Assembly: GCA_021808195.1 (NCBI GenBank)
Contig: JAKBCE010000003.1
Location: 143,110-207,109 of the forward strand
Length of the DNA stretch: 64,000 nucleotides
Direction of reading: 5' to 3'
DNA from: Pseudomonadota bacterium
Lineage (GTDB): Bacteria > Pseudomonadota > Gammaproteobacteria > Steroidobacterales > Steroidobacteraceae
Shown: positions 1-8,842 of the stretch, piece after piece
Position numbering within the stretch: position 1 is the first letter of the stretch
Layout: the number at the start of each line of letters is the position of its first letter
Translations under genes and position numbers: made by a program
Notes under the pieces: generated by a model
What the model saw: only the letters and a program-made list of their open reading frames with translations
Databases searched by the model: none
Told to the model about the DNA's origin: nothing

Positions 1-260
1 CGGCACCTCGCTCCGCGCCCCCACTGCAGTCACTCAAGGACATCGCGGGCCCTGTGAGGCGGCTCGTTCAGGGCAATCGCCGACGCCACCGGGTACAGCG
101 AAAACACGGGGCCATTCCTCCGAGCGGTATCCCCGCCGGTCAAACTCCTTTCGTGCTGGGTAGAGCAATCCACCCGGCGCAGTCCGAGCGAATGGTTGCT
201 CACATCAGACGAACTGCTGCGACTGAGATGACCCGCACGCACACTCGTCATGTGTCAGTC
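1..260. other. Left-edge stretch without a supported gene
   Basis: This lies downstream of the first Sel1 gene, which is read leftward. I find no open frame with a ribosome-binding site and a recognisable product. A 73-codon minus frame at 30-251 has no family resemblance. It could hold the terminator of the envelope cluster. Confidence 0.4.
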
Positions 261-1766
261 TTACGGTACCGGCGGACTGAGGATGTCGCGGACCGCCGGA
301 TCAACAAACACTATGCAATTGGGCTGGACTCCGACAAATCCCGCTGGACAACGGCGCTCCTGATTCGACACGAGCCGACGCTGGTGCGCCGCTCTCGCCA
401 CGGGTCGCTGCACGAAGAGCAACTCCGTGTCGGCCTGCCGAACCCCCGCGCTCGCAGCCAGTCTCAGCCACTGCGCCGCCTTCACCCAGCTCTGCGCAAC
501 GCCACGACCGGTCTCATACAGCAAGGCGAGATTGAATTGCGCCGGCCCGAAGCCGGCGGCGGCGGCTCTCTTGTACCAGAACGCCGCCCGTGCCGGATCA
601 GCGGCCGTTCCCACGCCATACTGCAGAAATTGACCCAACTTGTTTTCCGCAGGCAAGCTGCCTTGACGGGCTGCCTTGCGAAGCCAATAGATCGACTGCG
701 CGCTATTGACCGGGCCTGCGATACCGGCCGCATAGACTAACGCGAGTCGATATTGCGCCGACCGGCTACCGCGCCGGGCGGCCAAGTTCAAACGCATCAG
801 CGCGGCGCCCGATAGAACGGCTGCCGGAACACGAAAGGGGTGGAAGTGCGTCCCAAAGGACAGATCCCAAACCAACCGCGCCGCGCCTGTGGAGTTCGCG
901 CTGTAGTGCAGAAAGGCCTGATTCAGCCGCCCTGTCGCCCCCCGGTGTCGCGCCTGCGCTATCGCCTGCCCTACAGAAACAAATTGCGCCGGTATTGTCC
1001 GCGTGCCGAAATCGGGAATGGCGACTGGTGTCAACGTCTCGCTGGTTCCCTGCAATGAGGCAACCAAACCCTGCCGGGTCGACGCCGAGTAGTAATCCAC
1101 TGACGCAGAGTACGGACCGTTTGCATCCGTTACGCTCGCCAGTATCGGAGCCGCGTCGCTTGCCCACCGAGTTCTGACCCGCGCGGTCAGCTCTGCCAGT
1201 GACCTTGGTGACACCGCCGGAATCGAAATCAGCGGACTTACGACCGAACCGCGCAGCTGTCCGCCATACTGTTGACGCACATAGCTCGCGACCGACGGAT
1301 CATCCTGCCTCAGTTCGCGATATACCGCGATCAAGGCGGGCTGATCCCTCTGCGCAGCATAATCCTGTGCCAGCAGCATCTCGACCGTCGGCCGCAGCGA
1401 GGCGGGCGCAAATCGGTCTGCTTTCTTCAGATCCGCCGTCGCGGCAGAGATATGCCCGAGACCTTGCTCGGCCGTGCCCAGCAGATACCAGGCGAAGCCA
1501 TCTGAGGGATCCGCTGTGGTCGCTCGCCTCGCGAGCGACCACAGCGCCCCCCATGCGTGCTCAGCCGCAAGCTGGGTTGCCTGCATCTGCAATTGGGGGC
1601 TCATTGCAGACCCTGCGGGGACAACTCCCGCTGCGATCATTAATGCGAATACACCACCCCATTGTCCCGGCGCGGACAGCTTGCGCCTCGGGGGCTCCGA
1701 GCCTGCCCTCCCGTCTCGAATGCCGGACCTGAAGCGGGTCAACCGGATTCGTGATGTCACTTTCAT
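261..1766 (-). CDS. Secreted TPR/Sel1-repeat protein
   Basis: This is a protein of about 501 residues. The frame is open further upstream, but the ATG at 1766 is preceded by AAAGGTG at good distance and gives a basic N-terminus followed by a hydrophobic stretch, probably a signal or anchor segment. A helical TPR-like region lies near residues 65-150, and about three Sel1 repeats (A-x-x-Y-x-LG/LA pattern, motifs such as WLRKAARQG and WYKRAAAAG) lie near residues 325-435. The tail has a Cys pair and ends in FVDPAVRD plus a few residues. Sel1 repeats are solenoids that mediate protein-protein contacts; no enzymatic motif is seen. It is the last gene of the minus-strand cluster starting at 7169. 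The specific role is unknown. Confidence 0.75.
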   Translation of the reverse strand: MKVTSRIRLTRFRSGIRDGRAGSEPPRRKLSAPGQWGGVFALMIAAGVVPAGSAMSPQLQMQATQLAAEHAWGALWSLARRATTADPSDGFAWYLLGTAEQGLGHISAATADLKKADRFAPASLRPTVEMLLAQDYAAQRDQPALIAVYRELRQDDPSVASYVRQQYGGQLRGSVVSPLISIPAVSPRSLAELTARVRTRWASDAAPILASVTDANGPYSASVDYYSASTRQGLVASLQGTSETLTPVAIPDFGTRTIPAQFVSVGQAIAQARHRGATGRLNQAFLHYSANSTGAARLVWDLSFGTHFHPFRVPAAVLSGAALMRLNLAARRGSRSAQYRLALVYAAGIAGPVNSAQSIYWLRKAARQGSLPAENKLGQFLQYGVGTAADPARAAFWYKRAAAAGFGPAQFNLALLYETGRGVAQSWVKAAQWLRLAASAGVRQADTELLFVQRPVARAAHQRRLVSNQERRCPAGFVGVQPNCIVFVDPAVRDILSPPVP

Positions 1767-1994
1767 ATCTGGCACACCTTTGCGCAAGCGCCGCCGGGCT
1801 TGCGCCACGGCTGTGAGACTCGGTGCGTCGAACCCATTCCGCTCTGCGATTTCACACCAGACTTCCGAGACTTCCCTGCCCCGATGCTTGCAAGGAGATC
1901 CAAATTCCACCTTGAATCATGGATGTTTGCACCTGCGTGAATCTCTCCCAAATTGAGGCTCCGTACACCACTGCGGCGCCACCGCGGATCAATC

Positions 1995-3017
1995 TCACGG
2001 TGGACCTGCAAAGCTCACCGGCTGCACCAGCGCCGGCGTACCGAAATCCACCAGTTTCGCATTCGAATGCTGAAAGTAAGCCTGCCAGAACGATCGCAAG
2101 CTCTGATCTCGCTGTTGATTGTCTGTTGTTGCTAAAGGCGCTGCGACCGTCGGCATCACCGATGTGGTCGGTTGCGACGCGGAGGGCGTGGTGGCGTGCG
2201 CAACGGTTGTTCTTGTCTGCGCGTGAGCATTCTCTAGAGCTCGTAGGAACTTGATGGCGATCGGAAGATTCTGCGCCGCCGACTTCTTGATCCAGATTAC
2301 CGCCAGCCGCGGATCTTGCGGCAGGCCGCCTTTGCCATAGTAGTAATAAACTCCGAGGTCGTATTCGGCACGCCGAGATCCTTGCTCGGCGGACTTCATG
2401 TACCACTTTGCCGCCAGCCGCGGATCTTTTGGCAGACCGTCTTCGCCAAAGTTGTAATCAACTCCGAGGGAAAATTCGGCATGCCGATATCCCTGCTCGG
2501 CGGACTTCATGTACCACTTTGCCGCCAGCCGCGGATCTTGCGGCAGGCCGCCTTTGCCATAGTCGTAATACATTCCGAGAGCAAATTCGGCACGCCGATA
2601 TCCCTGCTCAGCGGACTTCTTGAACCAGCTTGCCGCGAGCCGCGGATCCTGCGGCAGGTCGCCTTTGCCATAGACGTAATAAATTCCGAGGTTGTATTCG
2701 GCAACCCGATATCCCTGCTCAGCGGACTTCTTGTACCACTTTGCCGCGAGCCGCGGATCTTGCGGCAGACCTTCTTCGCCAAAGTCGTAATAAATTCCGA
2801 GTTTCAATTCGGCTCGCTGGTTTCCCTGCTCGGCGAGCGCCCTGATCCTCGAAAGTGGCAGGGCCGTCCGCGCATGCGCGACTGCCGCAATACTCAGCAT
2901 GACGGTCGCGAGCAGCGCCAGTGTCGAGCACAGGACCGCCGCACCGGGACGTTCTGCGCGCGTCACCTGCACTCGTCTGCCGGAGGCTCCGAGGACGGCC
3001 AAGACGGGGCCGCTCAC
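1995..3017 (-). CDS. Sel1-repeat protein with five near-identical repeats
   Basis: A 340-residue protein with a transmembrane or signal segment near residues 28-48 and then tandem Sel1 repeats of exactly 37 residues (core SAEQGY-x-x-AEY/F-x-LG, then GLPQDPRLAAKWY), followed by a Thr/Ala/Ser-rich tail. The repeats are so similar that the DNA itself is a 111-bp tandem array. Each repeat carries a short Gly-Leu-Pro insertion relative to the usual 36-residue Sel1 unit. The start codon overlaps the stop of the upstream VWA-like gene in an ATGA arrangement, so the two are translationally coupled and probably act together. By family, a scaffold for protein interactions in the envelope; the partner is unknown. 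Confidence 0.8.
   Translation of the reverse strand: MSGPVLAVLGASGRRVQVTRAERPGAAVLCSTLALLATVMLSIAAVAHARTALPLSRIRALAEQGNQRAELKLGIYYDFGEEGLPQDPRLAAKWYKKSAEQGYRVAEYNLGIYYVYGKGDLPQDPRLAASWFKKSAEQGYRRAEFALGMYYDYGKGGLPQDPRLAAKWYMKSAEQGYRHAEFSLGVDYNFGEDGLPKDPRLAAKWYMKSAEQGSRRAEYDLGVYYYYGKGGLPQDPRLAVIWIKKSAAQNLPIAIKFLRALENAHAQTRTTVAHATTPSASQPTTSVMPTVAAPLATTDNQQRDQSLRSFWQAYFQHSNAKLVDFGTPALVQPVSFAGPP
2280..2834 (-). repeat. Tandem 111-bp repeat array inside the Sel1 gene
   Basis: The landmark GGACTTC or its variant (plus strand) recurs at 2280, 2391, 2502, 2613 and 2724, giving five units with a constant 111-bp period. Units differ by scattered substitutions only. The period is a whole number of codons (37), so unit gain or loss would keep the frame. 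This is a coding minisatellite, not CRISPR. Confidence 0.9.
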
Positions 3018-3712
3018 GGCGAGACCCCTGCGCCCAACACGAAGACTCGTGCGCCACCGAAGTTCGGCATCAGTCCGGCCTTGCGCACCGTCTGCACCAT
3101 CTGCGCGGGATTAGCTACCCCCTGACTGAAATTGCCGAGCTTGGAGTCCTCGATGCCATCGGTCACGAGAAAGAGCACCTTCTGTGCGGCCGGATCCGCC
3201 GCGATCGCCGGCGCCACCTCTTGCAGTGAAAACAGAATGTCATTTGCCTGTGCGGCGCCACCGGCAGCCGAACCCATTGCGTGCTGCGCGGTCGTATCCG
3301 CCATGCGCAGCGCGTACATCGCCTGGTCCCGCATGCAGCTGTTGAATCCCGAGAGCGAATTCATCGGCACATGCTCGCGCTCCCGGGCGGTGAGCGCACT
3401 CTCGATGATCCCGGTGTACAGCGGCCGCAGGTAATGATGGGCCGTTTCGCGGGAAAATTCGCTGATCACGAATTCCGTGCCCGGCCCGAGCGCGTGGTTG
3501 ATGTTCTCAATGACCGATTTCTGCAGCGACGGACCAAGCGGTGCCGCCTGATCGATCAGCACGTACAGCAGCCGCTGCGGTGGTGAGCTGTGGAAGGTGT
3601 AATGACTGGCGGTGTAGCAGCTCGGAATCTGATTGAACAGCCCGGCCTGCGCCCGGGCCAGCGCAGCGCACAGCAGCAGTGCCGCCGTCAGTGTAAACAC
3701 TCTCGTGTGCAT
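3014..3712 (-). CDS. Secreted VWA-like protein
   Basis: About 232 residues from the ATG at 3712, which gives a classical signal peptide (MHTRVFTLTAALLLC...ARA). An upstream in-frame ATG at 3760 has a better ribosome-binding site (GAGG, 5-nt spacing) but yields a long charged n-region, so the start is uncertain. The fold signature is a von Willebrand factor A-type domain: LLYVLIDQAAP near the N-terminus and VLFLVTDGIEDS near residue 190. The usual DxSxS metal-binding motif is degenerate. Two Cys flank the domain. The stop overlaps the Sel1 gene start by 4 bp. Likely a periplasmic or surface adhesion/assembly module; substrate unknown. Confidence 0.7.
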   Translation of the reverse strand: MHTRVFTLTAALLLCAALARAQAGLFNQIPSCYTASHYTFHSSPPQRLLYVLIDQAAPLGPSLQKSVIENINHALGPGTEFVISEFSRETAHHYLRPLYTGIIESALTAREREHVPMNSLSGFNSCMRDQAMYALRMADTTAQHAMGSAAGGAAQANDILFSLQEVAPAIAADPAAQKVLFLVTDGIEDSKLGNFSQGVANPAQMVQTVRKAGLMPNFGGARVFVLGAGVSP

Positions 3713-3940
3713 AGCGGATTTCTCGCGTCTTGCCTCAAAGGGAATGGTTCCAGATCGCATCGCGCCTCGCGTGGATTGATGTCAGTCCGTAACGGAGCAG
3801 AACCTCTCGTCAGTGACTCGCACACCTTGCGCATCGGCCGCCTGCAGCGATCCATGGATTGATGGTCCATCCGTGTGTCCGTTCTTCGAGCGAAGCAGGT
3901 ATCGCGAAGTCATGCGGGCAGCGGAGCGTGCGCCAGGGAG

Positions 3941-5434
3941 TCATTCTTTGAACACGTCTTCGGCCAGCGCCTGCACCCGTGCACGCTCATCCTTGATCTG
4001 ATTGAAGAAATCGAGCAGCTTCATCTGTTCGGCGCTGCCGAGCCCCTGGGAGATCTGTCTGAAGCGGTCCTTGCGAGCCGCGGAGTCCCCCAGCGCGTAG
4101 ATCTCCTGCGCGGCGGTGCGCAACTCCTCATCGCTCGCGCCGATTGGGGCGAGCGCCGACGCCGCAGAAGCTGCGGCCTGAGCGGGCGTTGCGGCCGGTG
4201 TGGGGCGCGGCGCGTCGGCGGTCTTGATCATTCCGGCCAGGTCTTCCTGACCGAGCTTGTCGGCCTGACGGCGGTTATAGAACGTGAGGAACGACACGCG
4301 GGAGGGGTTCTTTGCATACTCCGGAACGTGCGCGACCAGGTACTGGCGCAGCTCGGCAAGACGGGATTCGGCGCAGTTCAGATACGGCGAACCGATGCTG
4401 CGGACGTACGTTTCGTAATGGGACTCGCCACGCGTCAATCGGTAGGCCTGCTCGCCATCGGCAAGAAATGCGTGCTCGTACGAGAACAGAAAACCAGCCG
4501 CCTGCGTCATGATGTAGATGAAGGACAGCAGCGCCGCGGCACCGAAGCCCTGACCGGCATGCTCGCGCGCGATCTCGTGGGCAACGCGATCACGCGCCTG
4601 CTGCTGGGCCTGCTGGACGGCCGGCGGCAGCGGCGGCGAAGACGAAGAGGCGCCGGAGTTCAAGTTCGCGAATGGATTGCTGCTGGAGGAGGACACCCCG
4701 TGATGCTCCAGGTGCACGACCTGATGCGTTTCGGCCTCCTTGATGCCTTCCCAGCGGATGTAGAAAATGAACGCCAACGCAGCGGCGAGTACCCCAATGG
4801 TCGCAACGGTTGGCCAGAACGAGCCGCGGTCCCGTGGACCTTTTGACACGCGCGCCACGAAGCGGACCTCGGGCTTCTGTTCGGCGTCGGCCTCCTGCGG
4901 CATCGACAGCGAGATCGGCCGCACGTGATCGAGGCCACCCTGGTCCTTCTCGGCGGTGATCGCTTTGAACAGCGCCGCCTTTTTGTAGGACTGTCCGGCG
5001 GCATGCGTCATGATCAGCATGCCGAAAGCAAACGCGAACGCGATGATCCATCCGACATAACTGACCTGGGCGGCGGACATCTCCTGCGATACCCACGGGG
5101 CGAGTAAAAACCCCGTGCCGGCCGCCTCGGCCAAAGTCAGGGCCAGCAACAGCAGGTGCTGCCAGAAGGCCATCGGACGCGTGCCGCTCTGGTAGGAGTG
5201 CACCAGATACGCGTAGGCGTTCTCGAACACCGGTTTCGAGGAGACGTTTTCCGTAAAAGCGGCGTAGTAGTCGTTGCACAGGCGCAGTTCCGGGTCCGGC
5301 ATGCCTGCCGGGTCCTCGCGCCAGGCATTGCCGGCCAGGCTGTGCGTGTCGCTCTTCAGCTGCGCGAGTTTGCCGATCTGGCCGAACAGGCGCACCGGAG
5401 AGGCATACAGCAGATCGAACAGTTGGGCTCTCAT
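3941..5434 (-). CDS. Four-TM membrane protein of unknown family
   Basis: About 497 residues. The ATG at 5434 is chosen over a GTG six codons upstream because GGGGTGAG precedes it. Four hydrophobic segments are visible (about residues 95-115, 125-145, 205-225 and 305-325). A Ser-rich linker after the third (SSSSSNPF, then GASSSSPP) and a Gln/Ala-rich helix precede the fourth. The C-terminal third is Ala/Pro-rich and then helical and charged. I do not recognise the family. It sits 73 bp downstream of the OmpA-type lipoprotein gene and is followed by the VWA and Sel1 genes, so it is probably the inner-membrane component of the same envelope machinery; this is inference from position. Confidence 0.65.
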   Translation of the reverse strand: MRAQLFDLLYASPVRLFGQIGKLAQLKSDTHSLAGNAWREDPAGMPDPELRLCNDYYAAFTENVSSKPVFENAYAYLVHSYQSGTRPMAFWQHLLLLALTLAEAAGTGFLLAPWVSQEMSAAQVSYVGWIIAFAFAFGMLIMTHAAGQSYKKAALFKAITAEKDQGGLDHVRPISLSMPQEADAEQKPEVRFVARVSKGPRDRGSFWPTVATIGVLAAALAFIFYIRWEGIKEAETHQVVHLEHHGVSSSSSNPFANLNSGASSSSPPLPPAVQQAQQQARDRVAHEIAREHAGQGFGAAALLSFIYIMTQAAGFLFSYEHAFLADGEQAYRLTRGESHYETYVRSIGSPYLNCAESRLAELRQYLVAHVPEYAKNPSRVSFLTFYNRRQADKLGQEDLAGMIKTADAPRPTPAATPAQAAASAASALAPIGASDEELRTAAQEIYALGDSAARKDRFRQISQGLGSAEQMKLLDFFNQIKDERARVQALAEDVFKE

Positions 5435-5507
5435 CGGCTCACCCCGCAGCACGGCCGCCCGGAGTGATCAGCATCGACCAAAGGCAACCGTGTATACATG
5501 GCGTCAG

Positions 5508-7169
5508 TCACTGGTGGATCGTGAACGTGGAGGTCGCGAGGTAACTCTGACCGAGCACAGGATAGTAGATGCGCGACGGTGCGCTCTCGGCGCGCCTCGG
5601 CACGAACAGGTCCATGCACTGGATCGGGCCGCCGAGGAACATCCGGTACAGAGTGCCGCGTGAGCCGCGATAGACGTTGACCGGCACGAGCCGCGAATAG
5701 GTCGGCTGGCGCTCGTGATACCGGGCGTAATCGCGATAGATGTCGATTCTCGGATCGGGCACGGGCAAACCGGCGGCCTTCGGCACGTACGCATCCAGGA
5801 TCGCCACCAGGTTGCCATGCGGCTCGCTCAGCCAGGGAGCGCCGTAAAATCCCGCAACGTCATCCCGCACCGGCAAAATCCGGCCCGACGACAGATTGCG
5901 CACCGCGCTCGCAAGGTGCGGATGATCGTCCATACAGGCTCCGACCAGCTCGGGCGCATTGCTCGCGTGTGCGGTGCGAATGAAACTGAACATCGAATGG
6001 CTGTGCAACCGGCCGAGATCGATCGGGGGCTCACGGCCCTGAAGCGGCGCCCCGCCGAAATCGTATGCCCCTCGCGGCAGAGCCACAGGCGGCGCAGCGG
6101 CCTCGGCTACCGCAACCGGCGCACGCGCCGCAGCGGGCGCGGTCGTGCGATGCTCCACCTTCTGTGCCAGGCGCTGCGCACGGACCTTCAGCTTCTGGAA
6201 AAACGACGCGTGCGCAGCCGGACGCTGTGAGTTACCGCCGCCCTGCCCGGCTGGCTCTGCTGCTGCGGATGTCGTCTGCGGCGTCGTGTGGTAGGTAACG
6301 CCGGTGAAATCCGCTGGGTTGGCCGTTCTCAGGGCAAGATAGCGCGTGAGTTGTCCATCCGAGGCAACGTCCACGATTTGCACTCGGCGGTTTTCCTGTC
6401 GTCCGCGGGCGGTCGCATTGCTCGCCACCGGCAGCGCATCCCCGGCGCCCTGATAATAGATGTTTCCACCGGGTACGCCGCTGGCCGCGAAGATCTGCGC
6501 AACCACACGGGCCCGATCGGTCGAGAGCTGCAGCGCCCCGTACGGGTTCGAAGTCTGCGCGGCATGTGCCACGATCAGCACCTTGCGCTGCTCGGCGGCG
6601 GCGAGCGCAGCCGGGGGAGCATGCGGCCCGAGCGAGGCAATCAGCTCCTGCGGGGTGTATTGCGCGGCGATCTGCGCGAGATAGCCGCGCGCCCCCGGGA
6701 CCAGAACCGCAGAATGCGGCTCGAAGATCACCCCCTGATCCTGGATCTGCACATCCAGCCCGACCGTGTGCTTGCCGCTGATGCCGAGTTTGCCCGGGGT
6801 GATCCGGGCGCTCGCGAGCTTCAAGTGATCCTGCTGCGCGATTCGATACAGCGCACAGCGCCGCGCATCCACACTGTGACCGATCAGGCCCCCGACCGTC
6901 GCGCCGATCGCCGCGCCGATGAGCGTGCCTTTCCCGTTTTTCTCGACGCGATGACCGACGAACGCGCCGACCACCGCGCCGGTGACAATGCCGATGTCGC
7001 TGTCGTTGTTCGAGCAGGGATTGGGGTTATCAAAGAGGTCGGTGACATGGTGCTGCAAGGTGGCGAGAAACTGTGGCTCCTGAATTCCCGAGCTGCTCGC
7101 GCAGCCCCCCGTGACCAGCACGCTCGCCGCACAGATGCCGCCCAGAACTGTCCGCGCCTTCAGCCTCAT
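5508..7169 (-). CDS. Glycine-zipper/OmpA-domain lipoprotein
   Basis: A 553-residue predicted lipoprotein. The signal peptide ends in the lipobox LVTGGC (Cys23) and AGGGGG precedes the ATG. Residues about 60-100 form a glycine-zipper 2TM segment (GAVVGAFVGHRV and GAAIGATVGGLIGH). Residues about 150-275 match an OmpA C-terminal peptidoglycan-binding domain (LSTDRARVVAQIF, then GRQENRRVQIVDV). The C-terminal half (about 275-553) has a Pro/Ala-rich linker and a domain I do not recognise. OmpA-like domains bind peptidoglycan and glycine zippers insert in membranes, so this likely anchors the cluster's products across the envelope. It is the first gene of the minus-strand run to 261. Confidence 0.8.
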   Translation of the reverse strand: MRLKARTVLGGICAASVLVTGGCASSSGIQEPQFLATLQHHVTDLFDNPNPCSNNDSDIGIVTGAVVGAFVGHRVEKNGKGTLIGAAIGATVGGLIGHSVDARRCALYRIAQQDHLKLASARITPGKLGISGKHTVGLDVQIQDQGVIFEPHSAVLVPGARGYLAQIAAQYTPQELIASLGPHAPPAALAAAEQRKVLIVAHAAQTSNPYGALQLSTDRARVVAQIFAASGVPGGNIYYQGAGDALPVASNATARGRQENRRVQIVDVASDGQLTRYLALRTANPADFTGVTYHTTPQTTSAAAEPAGQGGGNSQRPAAHASFFQKLKVRAQRLAQKVEHRTTAPAAARAPVAVAEAAAPPVALPRGAYDFGGAPLQGREPPIDLGRLHSHSMFSFIRTAHASNAPELVGACMDDHPHLASAVRNLSSGRILPVRDDVAGFYGAPWLSEPHGNLVAILDAYVPKAAGLPVPDPRIDIYRDYARYHERQPTYSRLVPVNVYRGSRGTLYRMFLGGPIQCMDLFVPRRAESAPSRIYYPVLGQSYLATSTFTIHQ

Positions 7170-7323
7170 CGCAGCCCCCTGCGGCAGCGAACCTTACCCG
7201 TCATGTACATCACGCGCTGCCCCCTCGCCCCACGGCCTTCTGCCTTCTCGACTTGTTCCGCGTCAATGCTTCCCTGCCGCGGTCTACGCTGACATCCTGG
7301 CGGCGACCCGGCTCCCCGCACAA

Positions 7324-7339
7324 CCCCCCAAACGGGGGG
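7324..7339. repeat. C6-AAAC-G6 hairpin upstream of the OmpA-type lipoprotein gene
   Basis: Six C, a 4-nt loop (AAAC) and six G form a perfect all-GC stem about 155 bp upstream of the lipoprotein start. It would lie in the 5' untranslated region or promoter of the minus-strand cluster. Function is not evident. Confidence 0.4.
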
Positions 7340-7525
7340 ATGTTTGAACGCTCACGCGCCTGCGAGCGGCATGTTGCGCAGCGCACCGACAGTGGCAATT
7401 CTCCTCATCGCCAAAGGATGAAAAGCCGGTCCGCCCATCCTGAGGCGATGCGCGCCAAGACCGCCGCGCAACCGGCACACCGCTCAGCTGCCACGGCATC
7501 GACCCGGACAACGCACACCCCAATC

Positions 7526-7981
7526 TCAGGGATGGCTCGGATTTTGGGACGCAGCGTCGCGCACCGCCGGGTCAACGCCACGGAAGGATTCAATGCCCAA
7601 GTGCATCGGGGGCACAGGTCCGCCGAGGGTCCCTCGCGCCGCTTGAGTGCTGCGCCCCCGCGAGCCGAGAATCGCCGGCGGCGCGAGCTCTATTGGCTCG
7701 AGCGTACCGCCAGAGGCCGCCTGTGCGACGGTGTGCTGGGGTCACTCCAGCGCTGAGGGCAGTACCGGCCTGAACGACCCGAATGCGCGGGCGAATCCCG
7801 CCGGGTACGCCTGCGCCCAAGACGCCAGCCGGTGCTCGCCCATGCCTGTGGCGTAAGGGCTCACCGACCGAGGGAACTCGGTACCCATCGCCCGCGGCTT
7901 CGCTGATGCAAACAAATGCCTTCCTCCCGGACACGGATTTGACTCTGCCGTCCCGCACGCGGCCGGTGCGAAGCGCGACAC
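7526..7981 (-). pseudogene. Possible decayed frame with Sel1-gene-like C-terminus
   Basis: A minus-strand frame opens with GTG at 7981, is interrupted by a TGA at 7742-7744, and continues in frame to a TGA at 7526-7528. Its last residues read GVDPAVRDAASQNPSHP, close to the FVDPAVRD...P ending of the Sel1 gene at 261. The underlying DNA matches at 19 of 21 positions (285-305 against 7556-7576). No Sel1 repeat is recognisable in the rest. It may be the 3' remnant of a related gene, or a chance frame in high-GC DNA carrying one short repeat. Confidence 0.25.
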
Positions 7982-8221
7982 CGTGATATTCCGCGGAATC
8001 GCTCACTCTTAATCAGAATGACCGCACCCTTGCCCATCAGATGACGATGCGCTTGCGGCCCTTGGGGCTCACAACCAGGCACCGCCGCGCAGTTGTGTTC
8101 AATACCCTGATTCCGCCGGTTCCAGCCCCTCATCCCTAACGGCGCATCCGTCATCAGGAAAGGCAGGCGGTTACAGAGCGCACGTTGAACGGCCCCTTCA
8201 ATCTCAGCGTCGGGTAATGGC

Positions 8222-8842
8222 ATGCACATCCTGCTCGTGGATGATCACGCGTTGTTCCGCGCAGGACTTCGGCTATTGCTCGGCTCGCTGTGCCCGCAGG
8301 TCCGGATCCTCGAGGCCGGCTGCCTCGACGAGGCCCTCGAACACCTGCACCGCCACGGTGATGTTCGAGTCTGTCTGCTCGACCTCGACCTCAAGGGCGA
8401 CCAGGGTCTACCGGCCATCGAGCGCATGCGTCAATGCGCTCCCGAGGCCGCCGTGGTGATCGTCTCGGCGGCGGACGACCCCGTGACCGTGCGCGCATGC
8501 ATCGAGGCGGGCGCCATGAGTTACATTACCAAGAACTCCCCACCCGAGGTGCTCACGCTCGCGCTGAAGCGCATGCTGGCCGGTGAGGTTTTTCTGCCGC
8601 GGAACATCCAGCCGGACAAAGAAGATGTTCCCTGCACGGGATGGACTTTGACCAAGCGCCAACTCGATGTGCTGGCCGGCTTGAGCCGCGGACTCTCGAC
8701 CAAGCTCATTGCCCGGGAACTCGCCCTCTCCGAGCACACCGTCAAGGAATACCTGTCCGATATTTTTCGTGTTCTCGAGGTCCACAACCGCACCGAAGCG
8801 GTGATCAAAGCCAGCCGCCTCGGCCTGCCTGCCCATGCCTGA
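8222..8842 (+). CDS. NarL/FixJ-family response regulator
   Basis: A 206-residue cytoplasmic transcription factor. The N-terminal receiver domain has the acidic pair VDDH, the phospho-acceptor Asp54 (LLDLDLKG) and the conserved Lys near residue 103 (TKNSPP). A LuxR-type helix-turn-helix occupies about residues 140-200 (LTKRQLDVLAGLSRGLSTKLIARELALSEHTVKEY in outline). The stop lies inside the next gene: the kinase ATG is 8 bp upstream, so the two are translationally coupled and almost certainly a cognate pair. The target genes are not evident. Confidence 0.93.
   Translation: MHILLVDDHALFRAGLRLLLGSLCPQVRILEAGCLDEALEHLHRHGDVRVCLLDLDLKGDQGLPAIERMRQCAPEAAVVIVSAADDPVTVRACIEAGAMSYITKNSPPEVLTLALKRMLAGEVFLPRNIQPDKEDVPCTGWTLTKRQLDVLAGLSRGLSTKLIARELALSEHTVKEYLSDIFRVLEVHNRTEAVIKASRLGLPAHA

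Larger units (their letters stand above)
7170..8221. other. Gene-poor stretch of about 1 kb
   Basis: It lies between the divergent envelope cluster and the response regulator. Apart from the hairpin at 7324 and the possible fossil frame at 7526-7981, no frame has both a ribosome-binding site and a plausible product. Promoters for both flanking operons must be here, but no clear -35/-10 pair was picked out. Confidence 0.4.

Noticed and set aside
2280..2834. CRISPR-like periodic repeats
   Set aside because: The 111-bp period is a whole number of codons inside a Sel1 gene and there are no spacers.
7590..8006. A 138-codon minus frame
   Set aside because: Its composition is typical of a shadow frame. 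A different frame in the same stretch shows the VDPAVRD resemblance.
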